Source of the DNA: Acetobacter ascendens
GTDB lineage: Bacteria; Pseudomonadota; Alphaproteobacteria; Acetobacterales; Acetobacteraceae
DNA: 64,000 bases
Assembly (NCBI RefSeq): GCF_001766235.1
Contig: NZ_CP015164.1
Span: forward strand, 1,887,001 to 1,951,000
Direction of reading: 5' to 3'
Shown: positions 39,075-48,320 of the stretch, piece by piece
How the letters are laid out: every line of letters begins with the position of its first letter
How positions within the stretch are numbered: position 1 is the stretch's first letter
The notes under the pieces: generated by a model
What the model was told of the DNA's origin: nothing
The model's database searches: none
What the model saw: only the letters and a program-made list of their open reading frames with translations
Translations under genes and position numbers: made by a program

Positions 39075-39414
39075 GTGGTTCTGCTCCATTTGCAGGAGAA
39101 ACAGGAGAAGTCGCTACAGCTACGGGCGCAGGAGCTACCGGCAGGCTGGATACAGCCTGCACTTGTGCAAGCTGGGCTTCCAGCTCTTTCACGTGCTGTT
39201 CTGCCTTACGCGCACGCCGGCGTTGCTTGAATTCCGCCGTCCACAAACAGAAAGCGCCCAGCAAAAAGGCAACAGCAGCCACCAACAGCGCTAAAACACC
39301 AGCTGAAGATTTCCAGCTATATGTCAGCAACCACATATCGAGCGGATCCTGATTACTGGCACTGAAGACCACAAGCGCCAGCAGGAATGGGACAACAATT
39401 ATCAGCCTGATCAT
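39067..39414 (-). CDS. LapA/DUF1049-family membrane protein
   Basis: 115 residues from the ATG at 39414. Two membrane helices (LIIVVPFLLALVVFSASNQD and AGVLALLVAAVAFLLGAFCLW) enclose the DPLDMWLLTYSWKSS segment of LapA-domain proteins. A coiled coil (ARKAEQHVKELEAQLAQVQA) and an Ala/Pro/Val-rich tail follow. LapA/LapB proteins act in lipopolysaccharide assembly in enterics; here only the domain is recognised. It is coupled to pyrF. Confidence 0.8.
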   Translation of the reverse strand: MIRLIIVVPFLLALVVFSASNQDPLDMWLLTYSWKSSAGVLALLVAAVAFLLGAFCLWTAEFKQRRRARKAEQHVKELEAQLAQVQAVSSLPVAPAPVAVATSPVSPANGAEPHV

Positions 39415-39669
39415 GACACCAAGTCGTAGCCGTATCACACGCAAAGAACAAGCGACTGAATACCATCAACCATAGGCTGAATGATAAAATATTTCACACA
39501 TTTTTATAGGGTTGCCAGACTACAACAGAAGAGAAGTTTATTGTGTTTCCTCTCGCCGCAACTGTCTGAATCTGGTAGGGATGGTGTGGATTGTATTGTT
39601 TTGCTCATTTTCCCCGAATAATGAGCTATTTCTGTTTGCGACATTACTCCTGAGGATCAGATATCCATC

Positions 39670-40164
39670 ATGAATACCGAGACTGCAGATTCACTTAGCG
39701 GCGCATCCCACACATCTCCTGCGCCGTCTGTTCTGATGGGAATCCAATACGTTAAATCTGTTGAATTTCAGGTTCTTGGGGCCCCAGCCATTTATTCACG
39801 CGTAACAGAACGCCCTCACCTCGGTGTTTCTGTAGATGTAAGAGCCCATCAAATGGGTGAAAACCAGCCAAACTTTGAAGTTGAACTTATTTTGCGTTGT
39901 CAGGGACATCTTCCGGCACAACGCGAAGGGGAAGAAATTGTCCCCTTATTTGATGTTAATCTGATTTATGCGGGTATCTTTACGCTGCAACATGCAACAG
40001 CGGAAACCTTTGAACCCCTGCTTCTTATAGAAGCTCCGCGGCTTCTTTACCCCGCCGCTCGCAACATGCTGGGCACTCTGTGCCGTGAAGCGGGCTTCCT
40101 ACCCGTTATTATGCAGCAGATTGATTTTGCAGCCTTGTGGCGCAACCGCCGTGCTGTAGGCTGA
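39670..40164 (+). CDS. secB: Protein-export chaperone SecB
   Basis: 164 residues: QYVKSVEFQVLGAP, VSVDVRAHQM, NFEVELILRC, DVNLIYAGIFTLQ, and the SecB signature LLLIEAPRLLYPAARNMLGT with DFAALW near the end. It is a tetrameric chaperone delivering preproteins to SecA. Confidence 0.95.
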   Translation: MNTETADSLSGASHTSPAPSVLMGIQYVKSVEFQVLGAPAIYSRVTERPHLGVSVDVRAHQMGENQPNFEVELILRCQGHLPAQREGEEIVPLFDVNLIYAGIFTLQHATAETFEPLLLIEAPRLLYPAARNMLGTLCREAGFLPVIMQQIDFAALWRNRRAVG

Positions 40165-40218
40165 AAGCAGCATTCAAGCCTCTTAATTTCCATACCTGAA
40201 AACGAAAGATAACAGACT

Positions 40219-40881
40219 ATGGCAGGTAAAGCATCCGAAGCTTTATGGTACCCCTTTGATGCAAATTGGTACCGCGCAGAATACGGCGCGATTATGGATG
40301 CTCTACTGTCTTTTTCTGATCAGGAACTTGAACACTGGTATAAGACCGAGGGCGCTCCCTCCGGTCATTCACCCAATAGATATTTCAACGAGGAATGGTA
40401 CCGGGTAAATTGCTCCGAGGCTGCAGAAGCCATTACAAACGGCACCTGCCTTTCCGGCTTTGAGCATTACTGTAATGGGGGATATAAAAGCTTTTCTCCA
40501 CATTACCTATTTTCCGAGCGTTATTATCGGCAGCGCTATCCCGATATTTCGGAGCAGAATCTGCAATCTGGCGGTTTTGTAAATGGATATGATCATTTCC
40601 TACGATCTGGCGATAAGGAAAAACGTTCGGGCCATCTGTTTTTTGATCCAAACACCTATCTGCAAAACAGACCGTCTGACCCGAACCTACGCAGCCTGAC
40701 ACCATTTATGAACCTGCTCCATTCAGAGCATAGTCTACCCAATTCCATCACGCTGTCTGATCATTTTAACCCTGCATGGTATCATGCCCTAAGCCCGGAT
40801 GCTGTTATGGCTGTGGAATATGGTTTTGCGCCTAATGTGCTTTATCAATTTCTCAGTACCTTTACGCCTGACCGTTTCTGA
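40219..40881 (+). CDS. Repeat protein of F/Y-x-x-x-W/Y-Y type, unknown function
   Basis: 220 residues, no signal peptide or membrane helix. It contains about four to five degenerate units of a pattern like FDxxxYxxxYPDI...G...GxxHFLxxGxxExRxPxxxF: WYPFDANWYRAEY, YFNEEWYRVNCSEA, LFSERYYRQRYPDI with GYDHFLRSGDKEKRSGHLFF, and DHFNPAWYHALSPDA. Similar repeats occur at the N-termini of some bacterial glycosyltransferases and surface-polysaccharide proteins (family recollection). No catalytic domain is attached here. It lies between secB and pdxA on the same strand. Confidence 0.6.
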   Translation: MAGKASEALWYPFDANWYRAEYGAIMDALLSFSDQELEHWYKTEGAPSGHSPNRYFNEEWYRVNCSEAAEAITNGTCLSGFEHYCNGGYKSFSPHYLFSERYYRQRYPDISEQNLQSGGFVNGYDHFLRSGDKEKRSGHLFFDPNTYLQNRPSDPNLRSLTPFMNLLHSEHSLPNSITLSDHFNPAWYHALSPDAVMAVEYGFAPNVLYQFLSTFTPDRF

Positions 40882-40928
40882 GTTTTTCTTCCTGCTCCCG
40901 TATTTTCCTGCGCTGAAGGAAGAAGCCC

Positions 40929-41900
40929 ATGCTTGCTCTAACACAAGGTGACCCAGCAGGTATTGCACCTGAAATTACCGTAAAAGCATGGCGGATTCTG
41001 CGTGAAAGTGGGCACCCTTTTGTTTTTGTGGGAGACCCTGCCCTTCTGGAGCAACATGCTCCCGTGCAGGCTGTGCGCTATCTGGACCAGGGGGCTGATG
41101 TTTTCTCCCACGCCATACCTGTGCTCCCCCTCCGACTGGCAACACCTGCCGCACCCGGAGAACCAGACCGCCAGAACGCACCCAGTGTTATTGAAAGCAT
41201 CCGTCTGGCCGTAGAGCTGACTCAGAATGGTGAAGCCTCAGCTATTATTACCAACCCTATCAGTAAGGAAGTCATCCAAAGCGCGGGGTTTAAACATCCG
41301 GGGCACACCAGCTATCTGGCAGAACTGTGCCATGTGCCCGGGCAGGAAGTCATGATGCTGGCAGGTCCTTCGCTTAAGGTTGTGCCTGTTACCGTGCATG
41401 TCTCACTCCGGCACGCGCTGGAACAATTAAATACAGAGCTGATTATTAAAACAGCCCGCACAGTTGCTGATGGTCTAAAGCGTGATTTTGGCTTGAAATC
41501 ACCCCGCATAGCCGTTGCCGGATTAAACCCTCATGCGGGAGAAAACGGTTTGATGGGGCATGAAGAACAGCAGATTATCATCCCTGCCATTAAAGCCTTA
41601 CAGCAGGAAGGGCTCAACATTACTGGCCCCATGCCGCCAGATACCATGTTCACACCGGTAGCGCGCAGCCGTTATGATGTGGCCTTGTGTATGTATCATG
41701 ATCAAGGCCTGATCCCGTTAAAAACACTGGATATGGCAGAAGGTGTAAACGTAACGCTGGGGCTGCCCATTATCCGCACATCGCCCGACCATGGAACAGC
41801 CTTTGACATTGCGGGGCAGAACAAGGCAGACCCAAGCAGCCTTGTTGCCGCCATTCGGTTGGCCGCACAGCTTGCGCAGAACAGAAGGAACGCAGCATGA
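40929..41900 (+). CDS. pdxA: 4-hydroxythreonine-4-phosphate dehydrogenase PdxA
   Basis: 323 residues: [20 protein letters not shown] at the N-terminus, [47 protein letters not shown] (metal His), [17 protein letters not shown] and [21 protein letters not shown]. It belongs to vitamin B6 (pyridoxine 5'-phosphate) synthesis. AAGGAAGAA precedes the ATG. It overlaps pdxJ by 4 bp, so the two enzymes that act in succession are cotranslated. Confidence 0.97.
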   Translation: MLALTQGDPAGIAPEITVKAWRILRESGHPFVFVGDPALLEQHAPVQAVRYLDQGADVFSHAIPVLPLRLATPAAPGEPDRQNAPSVIESIRLAVELTQNGEASAIITNPISKEVIQSAGFKHPGHTSYLAELCHVPGQEVMMLAGPSLKVVPVTVHVSLRHALEQLNTELIIKTARTVADGLKRDFGLKSPRIAVAGLNPHAGENGLMGHEEQQIIIPAIKALQQEGLNITGPMPPDTMFTPVARSRYDVALCMYHDQGLIPLKTLDMAEGVNVTLGLPIIRTSPDHGTAFDIAGQNKADPSSLVAAIRLAAQLAQNRRNAA

Positions 41901-42619
41901 CTTCAGCTATCCGGCTTGGCGTCAACATTGATCATGTCGCTACCATTCGCAATGCGCGTGGTGGCACATATCCAGACCCTGTTGCTGCAGCCCTGTTGGC
42001 TATTCAGGCAGGAGCAGATGGCATTACGGCCCATCTGCGTGAAGATAGACGCCATATTCGTGATAAAGATTTAGAACGCCTGCGTGCAGAAATTGCGGCT
42101 CCACTTAATATGGAAATGGCCGCAACAGAGGAAATGGTTAACATAGCCCTTGGCTTGCGCCCCCATGCCTGCTGCCTTGTGCCCGAACGGCGTGAAGAAC
42201 TGACGACAGAAGGTGGCCTGAACGTAGCAGGACAGCTAGAAACACTCTCGCCTAAAGTGCAAAAACTTGCGCAAGCAGATATTCGTGTTTCGCTATTTAT
42301 AGACCCCTCACCTGCACAGATAGAAGCTGCCGCCAAAACAGGCGCGCAAGTAGTGGAACTCCACACTGGCGCTTACGCAGAAGGTAAAGCCGGAGAGCTG
42401 GAACGCCTGCGTACAGCAGCCACACAGGCAACGGCTCTTGGGCTGGAAGTGCATGCTGGGCATGGTCTGACATTTGAAAATATTGGCCCCATAGCGAGTT
42501 TACCAGAACTGCGAGAACTCAACATTGGCCACTTTTTAATTGGGCAGGCTATTTTTGATGGTCTGGCAGCCGTTGTGCAAAACATGAAACGCCATATTGC
42601 AGAAGGTGCAGCTCTTTAA
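41897..42619 (+). CDS. pdxJ: Pyridoxine 5'-phosphate synthase PdxJ
   Basis: 240 residues: [107 protein letters not shown] and [11 protein letters not shown]. It condenses the PdxA product with 1-deoxyxylulose 5-phosphate. Confidence 0.97.
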   Translation: MTSAIRLGVNIDHVATIRNARGGTYPDPVAAALLAIQAGADGITAHLREDRRHIRDKDLERLRAEIAAPLNMEMAATEEMVNIALGLRPHACCLVPERREELTTEGGLNVAGQLETLSPKVQKLAQADIRVSLFIDPSPAQIEAAAKTGAQVVELHTGAYAEGKAGELERLRTAATQATALGLEVHAGHGLTFENIGPIASLPELRELNIGHFLIGQAIFDGLAAVVQNMKRHIAEGAAL

Positions 42620-42620
42620 G

Positions 42621-42977
42621 ATGGAAGAACCACAGGAATACAAAACACCCAAAGCCTTACTTATGGCTGTAATTGGCATGGGCGTGTTGATTGTGGTGGG
42701 CGTTGTTGTATTAGCGGGTGTGCTCATCCATCGCATGAGCGGTAAGCCTACTCCAGCCAACCTTCCGCCTGTTGCGTTATCGGATGCTACGCCATCTGCT
42801 AACCTTCCCACAGCACATGCTACATTACCTGCTGGTGAACAGTTATTAAGCGTAACGCGTGTGCGGGATAATGTGTTGGCCCTGCATGTTACAAAAAATG
42901 GGCAAGACCGCATTCTGTTATGGGATGTACCAACCGGCCAGTTGCGTACCGGGCTAGATGTAAACGCGGCACATTAA
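42621..42977 (+). CDS. DUF6476-like single-pass membrane protein
   Basis: 118 residues from the ATG at 42621, two bases after the pdxJ stop. One membrane helix (LLMAVIGMGVLIVVGVVVLAGVLI) is followed by a Pro/Ala-rich linker and a small periplasmic domain ending VRDNVLALHVTKNGQDRILL and WDVPTGQLRTGLDV. This resembles the alphaproteobacterial DUF6476 family. Function unknown. It is sandwiched in the pdxJ-anmK run. Confidence 0.65.
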   Translation: MEEPQEYKTPKALLMAVIGMGVLIVVGVVVLAGVLIHRMSGKPTPANLPPVALSDATPSANLPTAHATLPAGEQLLSVTRVRDNVLALHVTKNGQDRILLWDVPTGQLRTGLDVNAAH

Positions 42978-42981
42978 CGCT

Positions 42982-44127
42982 ATGCCTGCACTGCCTCACC
43001 TTACTGCCATTGGGCTTATGAGTGGCACATCGCTTGATGGCGTAGATGCCGCACTCATACAAACTGATGGCACACGTATATTCCGGCATGGCCCTGCCCT
43101 GACCATACCTTATACACCAGAGTTACGAGCACGCCTGCGGCACATACTGGATAAAGCCCCTCAGCTTGCTCCTTCTGATCCTGCATTACTATCTGCAGAA
43201 CATGAACTAACAGAGGTGCATGCCGTTGCTGTTCAGCAACTGCGCCAGATGGCACCAGATATGCCGACCGATCTTATTGGCTTTCATGGTCAGACCATTC
43301 TGCATCAACTTGGGCGCACATGGCAGATTGGTAATGCCATTGCTCTTTCTTCCGCTACAAATTTGCCTGTTATCCATGACTTTCGCACAGCAGACGTTCA
43401 GGCTGGTGGAGAAGGTGCGCCTTTAGCTCCTTTGTATCATGCTGCCCTATTGCATGGTCAGCCGCGACCTGTTGCAATCCTGAATATTGGCGGCGTTGCC
43501 AATCTTACTCTGCTGACCTCAAAAGGTGAAATTCTGGCTTGCGATACAGGCCCCGGAAACGCACTGCTGGATGACTGGACTTTCCGCCATACTGGCGTCC
43601 CCTACGATAAGGATGGGCAGTTGGCACGCAACGGTAAGGTTGACGAACCTATTCTGAAGCAGTTGGTGGCACATCCATTTTTTAGCAAACCTGCCCCTAA
43701 ATCTCTCGATAGACTGAGTTTCCATACCGCCTTGCAAGATATTGCGGCGCTCTCCCCGGCTGATGGAGCAGCCACACTGGTTGCCTTTACGGCAGAAACC
43801 ATTGCCCGCACCCCTTTACCAGAACAGCCCCAAGCGTGGTTTGTGTGCGGCGGCGGCCGACATAACTCGGCCATTATGGAAGCCCTTACTCAACAGTTAG
43901 CTGGTGAAGTATTTCCAGCAGAAACTCTGGGCTGGAACGGAGATGCGCTGGAAGCCGAATGCTTTGGCTTTCTGGCAGTTAGAAGCTTGTATGGATTACC
44001 TTTATCTCTGCCATCCACCACCGGCGTACCTGCCCCTCAACAAGGTGGCAGGTTAAGCTACGGCGGCATTACGCCATGGAAGGCAAGAGCTGTTTTAAAC
44101 ACGAAAGTGCAGTATAATATTGGCTAA
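42982..44127 (+). CDS. anmK: Anhydro-N-acetylmuramic acid kinase AnmK
   Basis: 381 residues: AIGLMSGTSLDGVDAALIQT (ATP loop), IGFHGQTILH, IHDFRTADVQAGGEGAPLAP, LNIGGVANLTLL, ACDTGPGNALLDDW and WFVCGGGRHNSAIM. It phosphorylates anhydroMurNAc in cell-wall recycling. It starts 5 bp after the DUF6476 gene. Confidence 0.97.
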   Translation: MPALPHLTAIGLMSGTSLDGVDAALIQTDGTRIFRHGPALTIPYTPELRARLRHILDKAPQLAPSDPALLSAEHELTEVHAVAVQQLRQMAPDMPTDLIGFHGQTILHQLGRTWQIGNAIALSSATNLPVIHDFRTADVQAGGEGAPLAPLYHAALLHGQPRPVAILNIGGVANLTLLTSKGEILACDTGPGNALLDDWTFRHTGVPYDKDGQLARNGKVDEPILKQLVAHPFFSKPAPKSLDRLSFHTALQDIAALSPADGAATLVAFTAETIARTPLPEQPQAWFVCGGGRHNSAIMEALTQQLAGEVFPAETLGWNGDALEAECFGFLAVRSLYGLPLSLPSTTGVPAPQQGGRLSYGGITPWKARAVLNTKVQYNIG

Positions 44128-44159
44128 TACATTCTATTGAACAGGAAAGACTTAAAACC

Positions 44160-44651
44160 ATGAAACGCTTTCTGGCATTTGGCCTATTGCTTGCTGCCCT
44201 TGGCGCGCCGGGACTAGTCTGTTCTGCGAGTGCGCAAACCATTATCGATGGCAGCGATAAAAAGGCATCCCCTTTTGTAAAAAATACCCTCAAGACACTT
44301 ACAAAACGCTTCCCCGATACACATCCCTTTTTCCGCGCAATAACCACGCATCCCAATGCAGAAAAAAAGCAGGTGGTGTGCGGCGAAATCAGCCTGAGTT
44401 CCAGCAAAACACCGGAACCTGACAGCTTTATGCTTTTTGGTGCTGCAGAAGGTGAAAATCCGCCTATCGTTTATGAACCGCGTGAAATCCCGGCTTCTAT
44501 TGATTCACGTGAAGTGAATATGTGGATCAATCACGGAGCAGATTTGGCAGATCTGGAAGAAATGGGCTGCGTGCCAGAGGGCAGCTATCGGCAATATGGT
44601 GATAAACTGAACCAAGTGTTACAGAATAAAAAGCACAGCGCCACACGCTAA
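44160..44651 (+). CDS. Secreted/periplasmic protein of unknown function
   Basis: 163 residues with a clear Sec signal peptide (MKRFLAFGLLLAALGAPGLV, cleavage likely after CSASA-Q). The mature part has two cysteines (VVCGEISLSS and EEMGCVPEGS) that could form a disulphide. No family recognised. It follows anmK by 33 bp and may be cotranscribed. Confidence 0.7.
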   Translation: MKRFLAFGLLLAALGAPGLVCSASAQTIIDGSDKKASPFVKNTLKTLTKRFPDTHPFFRAITTHPNAEKKQVVCGEISLSSSKTPEPDSFMLFGAAEGENPPIVYEPREIPASIDSREVNMWINHGADLADLEEMGCVPEGSYRQYGDKLNQVLQNKKHSATR

Positions 44652-44654
44652 AAC

Positions 44655-44705
44655 AGTAGGTTATTGTTCTGCTCCACTACAGGCAGCAAACCTACTTGTA
44701 GTGGA
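44655..44705 (+). ncRNA. Candidate H-type pseudoknot in the leader of the DUF3311/symporter genes
   Basis: Two interleaved perfect stems: AGTAGGTT (44655-44662) with AACCTACT (44689-44696), and TCCACTACA (44673-44681) with TGTAGTGGA (44697-44705). Since the second stem opens inside the first and closes after it, both can form only as a pseudoknot, or they are alternatives. The 3' strands abut exactly. No known riboswitch class is recognised; a plain terminator hairpin made of the second stem is the simple alternative. Confidence 0.4.
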
Positions 44706-44829
44706 AAAGACACAGATTGGTTTCTCAAACCAAAAAGACGTACAGAATAATTGACAGGCGGTAACTTTGATCGCCATTCTTATCCTGGTCACGAACAAAA
44801 AAAACAAAATGACCGGGTTTTCTGTAATG

Positions 44830-45006
44830 AAATATCTGAATCTCTTGCTCGTCCTGCCCTTTTTGGGGTTGCTCTGGACACCCCTATATAACAGGCACGA
44901 TCCTGTTTTATGGGGTTTTCCATTTTTCTACTGGTACCAATTCGCATGGGTGCCCATAACATCTGCCCTTATCTGGATTGTCTGGAAAAAGGGACAAAGC
45001 ACATGA
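44830..45006 (+). CDS. DUF3311 small membrane subunit
   Basis: 58 residues from the ATG at 44830; in-frame starts at 44809 (ATG) and 44767 (TTG) are also possible. LLLVLPFLGLLWTPLYNRHD followed by GFPFFYWYQFAWVPITSALIWIVW is the DUF3311 pattern: two membrane helices, regularly encoded just before a sodium:solute symporter. It overlaps the symporter start by 4 bp (ATGA). Confidence 0.85.
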   Translation, partial: KYLNLLLVLPFLGLLWTPLYNRHDPVLWGFPFFYWYQFAWVPITSALIWIVWKKGQST

Positions 45007-45336
45007 ACCCCATAAACCCTTGGGCGCTTGGCGTTTTTGTTTTCTTTTTTGCTGCCACTATTGTTGTTGGCAGTTCCATACAATGGATACGCAGCCTGTT
45101 CCACGCCAAGCATGACGCGAATAGCCATGAAGAATGGTCTCTCGGCGGGCGAGAATTTGGCCCGTGGGTAACGTGGTTTCTGGTAGGGGGAGATTTCTAC
45201 ACAGCATACACCGTTATTGCAGTGCCTGCGCTGGTGTATGCCGCGGGGGCTTATGGCTTCTTTGCGCTGCCTTACACCATTATTGTCTACCCTTTTATTT
45301 TTCTGGTTATGCCCAAGCTTTGGAAGATTGCACGTG

Positions 45337-46625
45337 GAGGGATCGAAGAACCCTTGATTGATACGCTTGGCTGGTGATTTCAGGTTTTTGGCGATTTGAT
45401 TGACTACTTTTGGGTTCGTTTTCGATCTGCGTTTTGAGCAGATTGAGTGCTGCCCCCCGCTGGATTGCTATGCATTCGCGCTGATCCGCTCCAGGAAGAG
45501 GAGGCGGCGCATATTGTAGACGATATTGGCGAGCCCGATCCTCATGGTGGCTCGACTGATACCGACAGTCCGGACAAACAGCCCCGTCTGTGACTTCTGA
45601 TCGGCAAAGACATGCTCGACACGCGAGCGGATGACCGACTTTCCAGCATTTGATTTCTGGATATGCCGGGGCATAGGCTTGAGATGCGGCTTTTTGCGAT
45701 GAACCTTGGAGACAAAGCCCTGCTTTTCCATGAAGTCTTCGTTGGCTTTTGAGCGATAGGCCGTGTCGGCCCAGACACTTGAGGCCGTATTGGTTTTATC
45801 CAGCAGCCCCTCTCTCAATCGCGCGCCATCACTGGCAGCGGCATGCGTTGTTTTCCATTTGCGGATGAACCGGTATTTCCGATCGATGGAAACATGCGAT
45901 TTATAGCCAAAGAACGGGATGGCGAGATCGCTGGATGGCATGGTTCCATCATCCTGCCGCTTCGCCTTCGTGAACTTCAGTGTCCAGCGCGCATGACGAT
46001 CCTTATGCGACCTCTTTGCGGGTTTGTCCTGCCAGTCTTCAGGAATACGGCCTGCTCGCAGATCCGCTTTCTCTGCATTGGTGTTCCGCTGCTTCGGAGC
46101 CGCTACCAGCGTGGCATCCAGGATCTGGCCTGACATCGGCAAATACCCGGCGTTACGCAGGGTCGCATCAAAGCGGATGAACAGCCCATCGATCGCACCC
46201 GCCTGGGTCAGACGCTTTTGATACAGCCAGACCGTTTTGGCATCCGGCACCCGATCTGAAAGTCCCAGACCAAGGAAACGCATAAAGGAGAGGCGATCGT
46301 TGATCAGATATTCCGTCCGCTCATCAGACAAATTGTTGAGCGTCTGGATCACCAGGATCTTGAACATCAGCACAGGATCAAATGGCGGTCGTCCGCCCTT
46401 GCTTCCATCGGAATACGCCAGGGCCTTGTCCAGATCAGGACGGAACGCTTCAAAATCCACAGTCCGGGAAAACGCTTCGAGCTGATCGCCAAGCCCACTC
46501 AGCCGGGCAAGGCGCTCTTCAACATCAAAGAAACCCGGCTGCTTCATCTTTCATCATCCCCAATCAACTAAGGGGAAATGGAATCACAGAGCAGACCTCA
46601 ATACCAGGGGGTTTTTCGAACCCTC
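45337..46625 (-). mobile_element. IS5-family insertion sequence inside the symporter gene
   Basis: A 1289-bp element with inverted ends GAGGG-TCGAA-AACCC (left GAGGGATCGAAGAACCC, right read inward GAGGGTTCGAAAAACCC). It is flanked on both sides by CACGTG (45331-45336 and 46626-46631), itself palindromic, so the exact target duplication cannot be resolved but is at most 6 bp. Confidence 0.87.
45468..46547 (-). CDS. IS5-family transposase
   Basis: 359 residues: an N-terminal DUF772-type domain (GGRPPFDPVLMFKILVIQTL, NNLSDERTEYLINDRLSFMR) and a DDE domain with the first Asp in GQILDATLVAAPKQRN, the second in SSVWADTAYRSKANE, and the Glu in IRSRVEHVFADQKSQ. Intact. Confidence 0.92.
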   Translation of the reverse strand: MKQPGFFDVEERLARLSGLGDQLEAFSRTVDFEAFRPDLDKALAYSDGSKGGRPPFDPVLMFKILVIQTLNNLSDERTEYLINDRLSFMRFLGLGLSDRVPDAKTVWLYQKRLTQAGAIDGLFIRFDATLRNAGYLPMSGQILDATLVAAPKQRNTNAEKADLRAGRIPEDWQDKPAKRSHKDRHARWTLKFTKAKRQDDGTMPSSDLAIPFFGYKSHVSIDRKYRFIRKWKTTHAAASDGARLREGLLDKTNTASSVWADTAYRSKANEDFMEKQGFVSKVHRKKPHLKPMPRHIQKSNAGKSVIRSRVEHVFADQKSQTGLFVRTVGISRATMRIGLANIVYNMRRLLFLERISANA

Positions 46626-47773
46626 CACGTGCAGGCGGGCACGCCACTGCGGCGGATATTGTAAAGGCACGCTTTAACAGCCGGGCACTGGAGATTGTGG
46701 TTGCCTTAACAGGGCTGGTAGCAGTTATGCCTTATATTGCACTCCAGCTTATTGGCATCCGCACAGTGGTGCAGGCTTTAGGATTGCCGGGCGATTTACC
46801 ATTGGTTATCGCCTTTATTTCCCTAGCCGCTTACACATGGCTGGGAGGGCTGCATGCTCCGGCACTTACGGCCTTTATCAAAGATATTATGATCTATATT
46901 GCCGTGCTGGTAGCGGTAACTGTTATTCCCCTGCACACAGGTGGTTACAGCGCCCTGTTTGCCTCTGCGGCACATGCAGATACGGTTCTTAAAACCGGGC
47001 AAAGCTTACCTTATGCCACACTTGCGCTTTCTTCTGCTCTGGCTGCATTTTTATACCCTCATACACTTACAGGTATTCTGGCATCTCGTTCGGCAGATAC
47101 CATTAAACAGAATGCTGTTTTCTTACCAGCTTACACCATTGTATTAGGCCTTATAGCCATGCTGGGCTTTATGGCGCATGCGGCTGGCATTCACACCACC
47201 AATACGTCCATGGTTGTGCCAATGCTGTTCCAAAGTGTCTTTCCTGCATGGTTTGCTGGTTTTTGCCTTGCAGCCATTGCCGTGGGAGCATTGGTGCCTG
47301 CTGCCGTTATGGCAATTGGTGCGGCAAATCTGGTTACCAATAATTTGCTTCCCGCACAGGCAAACCCGGTACGCGCTAGCCGTATTGCAGCTTTTATAGT
47401 TAAAATTGGCGCACTGGTTTGCGTATTGTTCCTGAACGCGCAGTTTGCCATTGATTTTCAGCTTCTGGGAGGCGTGTTGTATTCTACAAACATTTCCTGC
47501 GCTGATTCTCGGTCTGTTGCGCGTGCGCTTTTCTGCCGCTGCTATGTTGACAGGATGGGCTGTAGGCACAGTTTTTGGCGTTGGCATTTGCTGGATGGAC
47601 GGCCTGAAACCTATTCATCTCGTTAATCTGGGCCTATTTTCAGGCAATATTTCTACAGGTCTTCTTTCTCTGGCTATCAATATTGCCATGGTCGCTCTTG
47701 TGTCCGTTATGGCACCCGCCAAACAGAATATGTCAGCCAATACAATTGCCTGACACACAATAAGTGTTCAAAA

Positions 47774-47802
47774 GGAAGGCTTACTCCAAGCCTTCCTTTT
47801 TT
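47774..47802 (+). terminator. Rho-independent terminator after the symporter
   Basis: Perfect stem GGAAGGCTT / AAGCCTTCC, 5-nt loop ACTCC, then TTTTTT. It starts 20 bp after the symporter stop. The A-run before it would also allow termination from the opposite strand. Confidence 0.9.
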
Positions 47803-47824
47803 CTTCGAAAATGAGCCGTTCTTA

Positions 47825-48211
47825 TTAAAAATTCAGAAAAACGGCTGAACCCTTTTTTCGATTTTCTGTTTCCTGAAATTCCTGTGTCTGCACACGCACA
47901 AGCTGATACAGATCTATCCCCTTTTGGCGTGCTGGCTCTTCCAGTTCTGCATATATATCTTCAAGCAGATAACCTTTTTTCCCCGCCTGCCGTGCAAGCA
48001 AGGGAGACCGATTCTGCTGGCGGCATGTTTTCAAAAATATACTTAAAGCCGCCTCACCCTGCGGCTGTAAGTCCATAGGAGAACACGCCAGAAAATCTAC
48101 CTCTGCGTTCAAGCCTATAAAAACCCCACGAAACATACGGCTACTGGCATTAAAGCTGATAACAGCCGGAATGCCGCCGATAAACATCATATCCCGACCA
48201 GAAACCAACAT
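47825..48211 (-). CDS. HicB-like antitoxin-family protein, without a visible HicA
   Basis: 128 residues. The central part resembles the HicB fold: PAVISFNASSRMFRGVFIGL, then NAEVDFLACSPMDLQPQGEA with LSIFLKTCRQQNRSP, corresponding to the FRGEFxGLxGxxDFYAxxxxxLxxEGxxSLxxFLxxC pattern. The C-terminal helix-rich tail (LLEDIYAELEEPARQKGIDL) corresponds to the ribbon-helix-helix region, much diverged. No HicA-sized gene lies next to it, so it is an orphan or has another role. Confidence 0.55.
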   Translation of the reverse strand: MLVSGRDMMFIGGIPAVISFNASSRMFRGVFIGLNAEVDFLACSPMDLQPQGEAALSIFLKTCRQQNRSPLLARQAGKKGYLLEDIYAELEEPARQKGIDLYQLVRVQTQEFQETENRKKGSAVFLNF

Positions 48212-48320
48212 TGCTGGGGATCTGCTCCTTCTGTTTCAAACGTAGGTGCTGCTATACTCTTTGCATGCTGTGCCAGAGAGCGCACACCACCGCAAACACT
48301 TTCCACATAGAGCTTTCACC

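Larger units (their letters stand above)
45003..47753 (+). pseudogene. Sodium:solute symporter (SSS family), destroyed by an IS and a frameshift
   Basis: The N-terminal part (45003-45336) reads MNPINPWALGVFVFFFAATI onward to MPKLWKIAR. After the IS5-type element the frame resumes as AGGHATAADIVKARFNSRAL, so removing the element plus one CACGTG restores continuous coding. The remaining helices resemble monocarboxylate-type symporters (LVAVMPYIALQLIGIRTVVQ, AYTWLGGLHAPALTAFIKD). A second lesion, one extra base near 47480, shifts the end; the correct C-terminus (ILQTFPALILGLLRVRFSAA to 47753) is in another frame. The gene is therefore inactive twice over. Confidence 0.88.
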
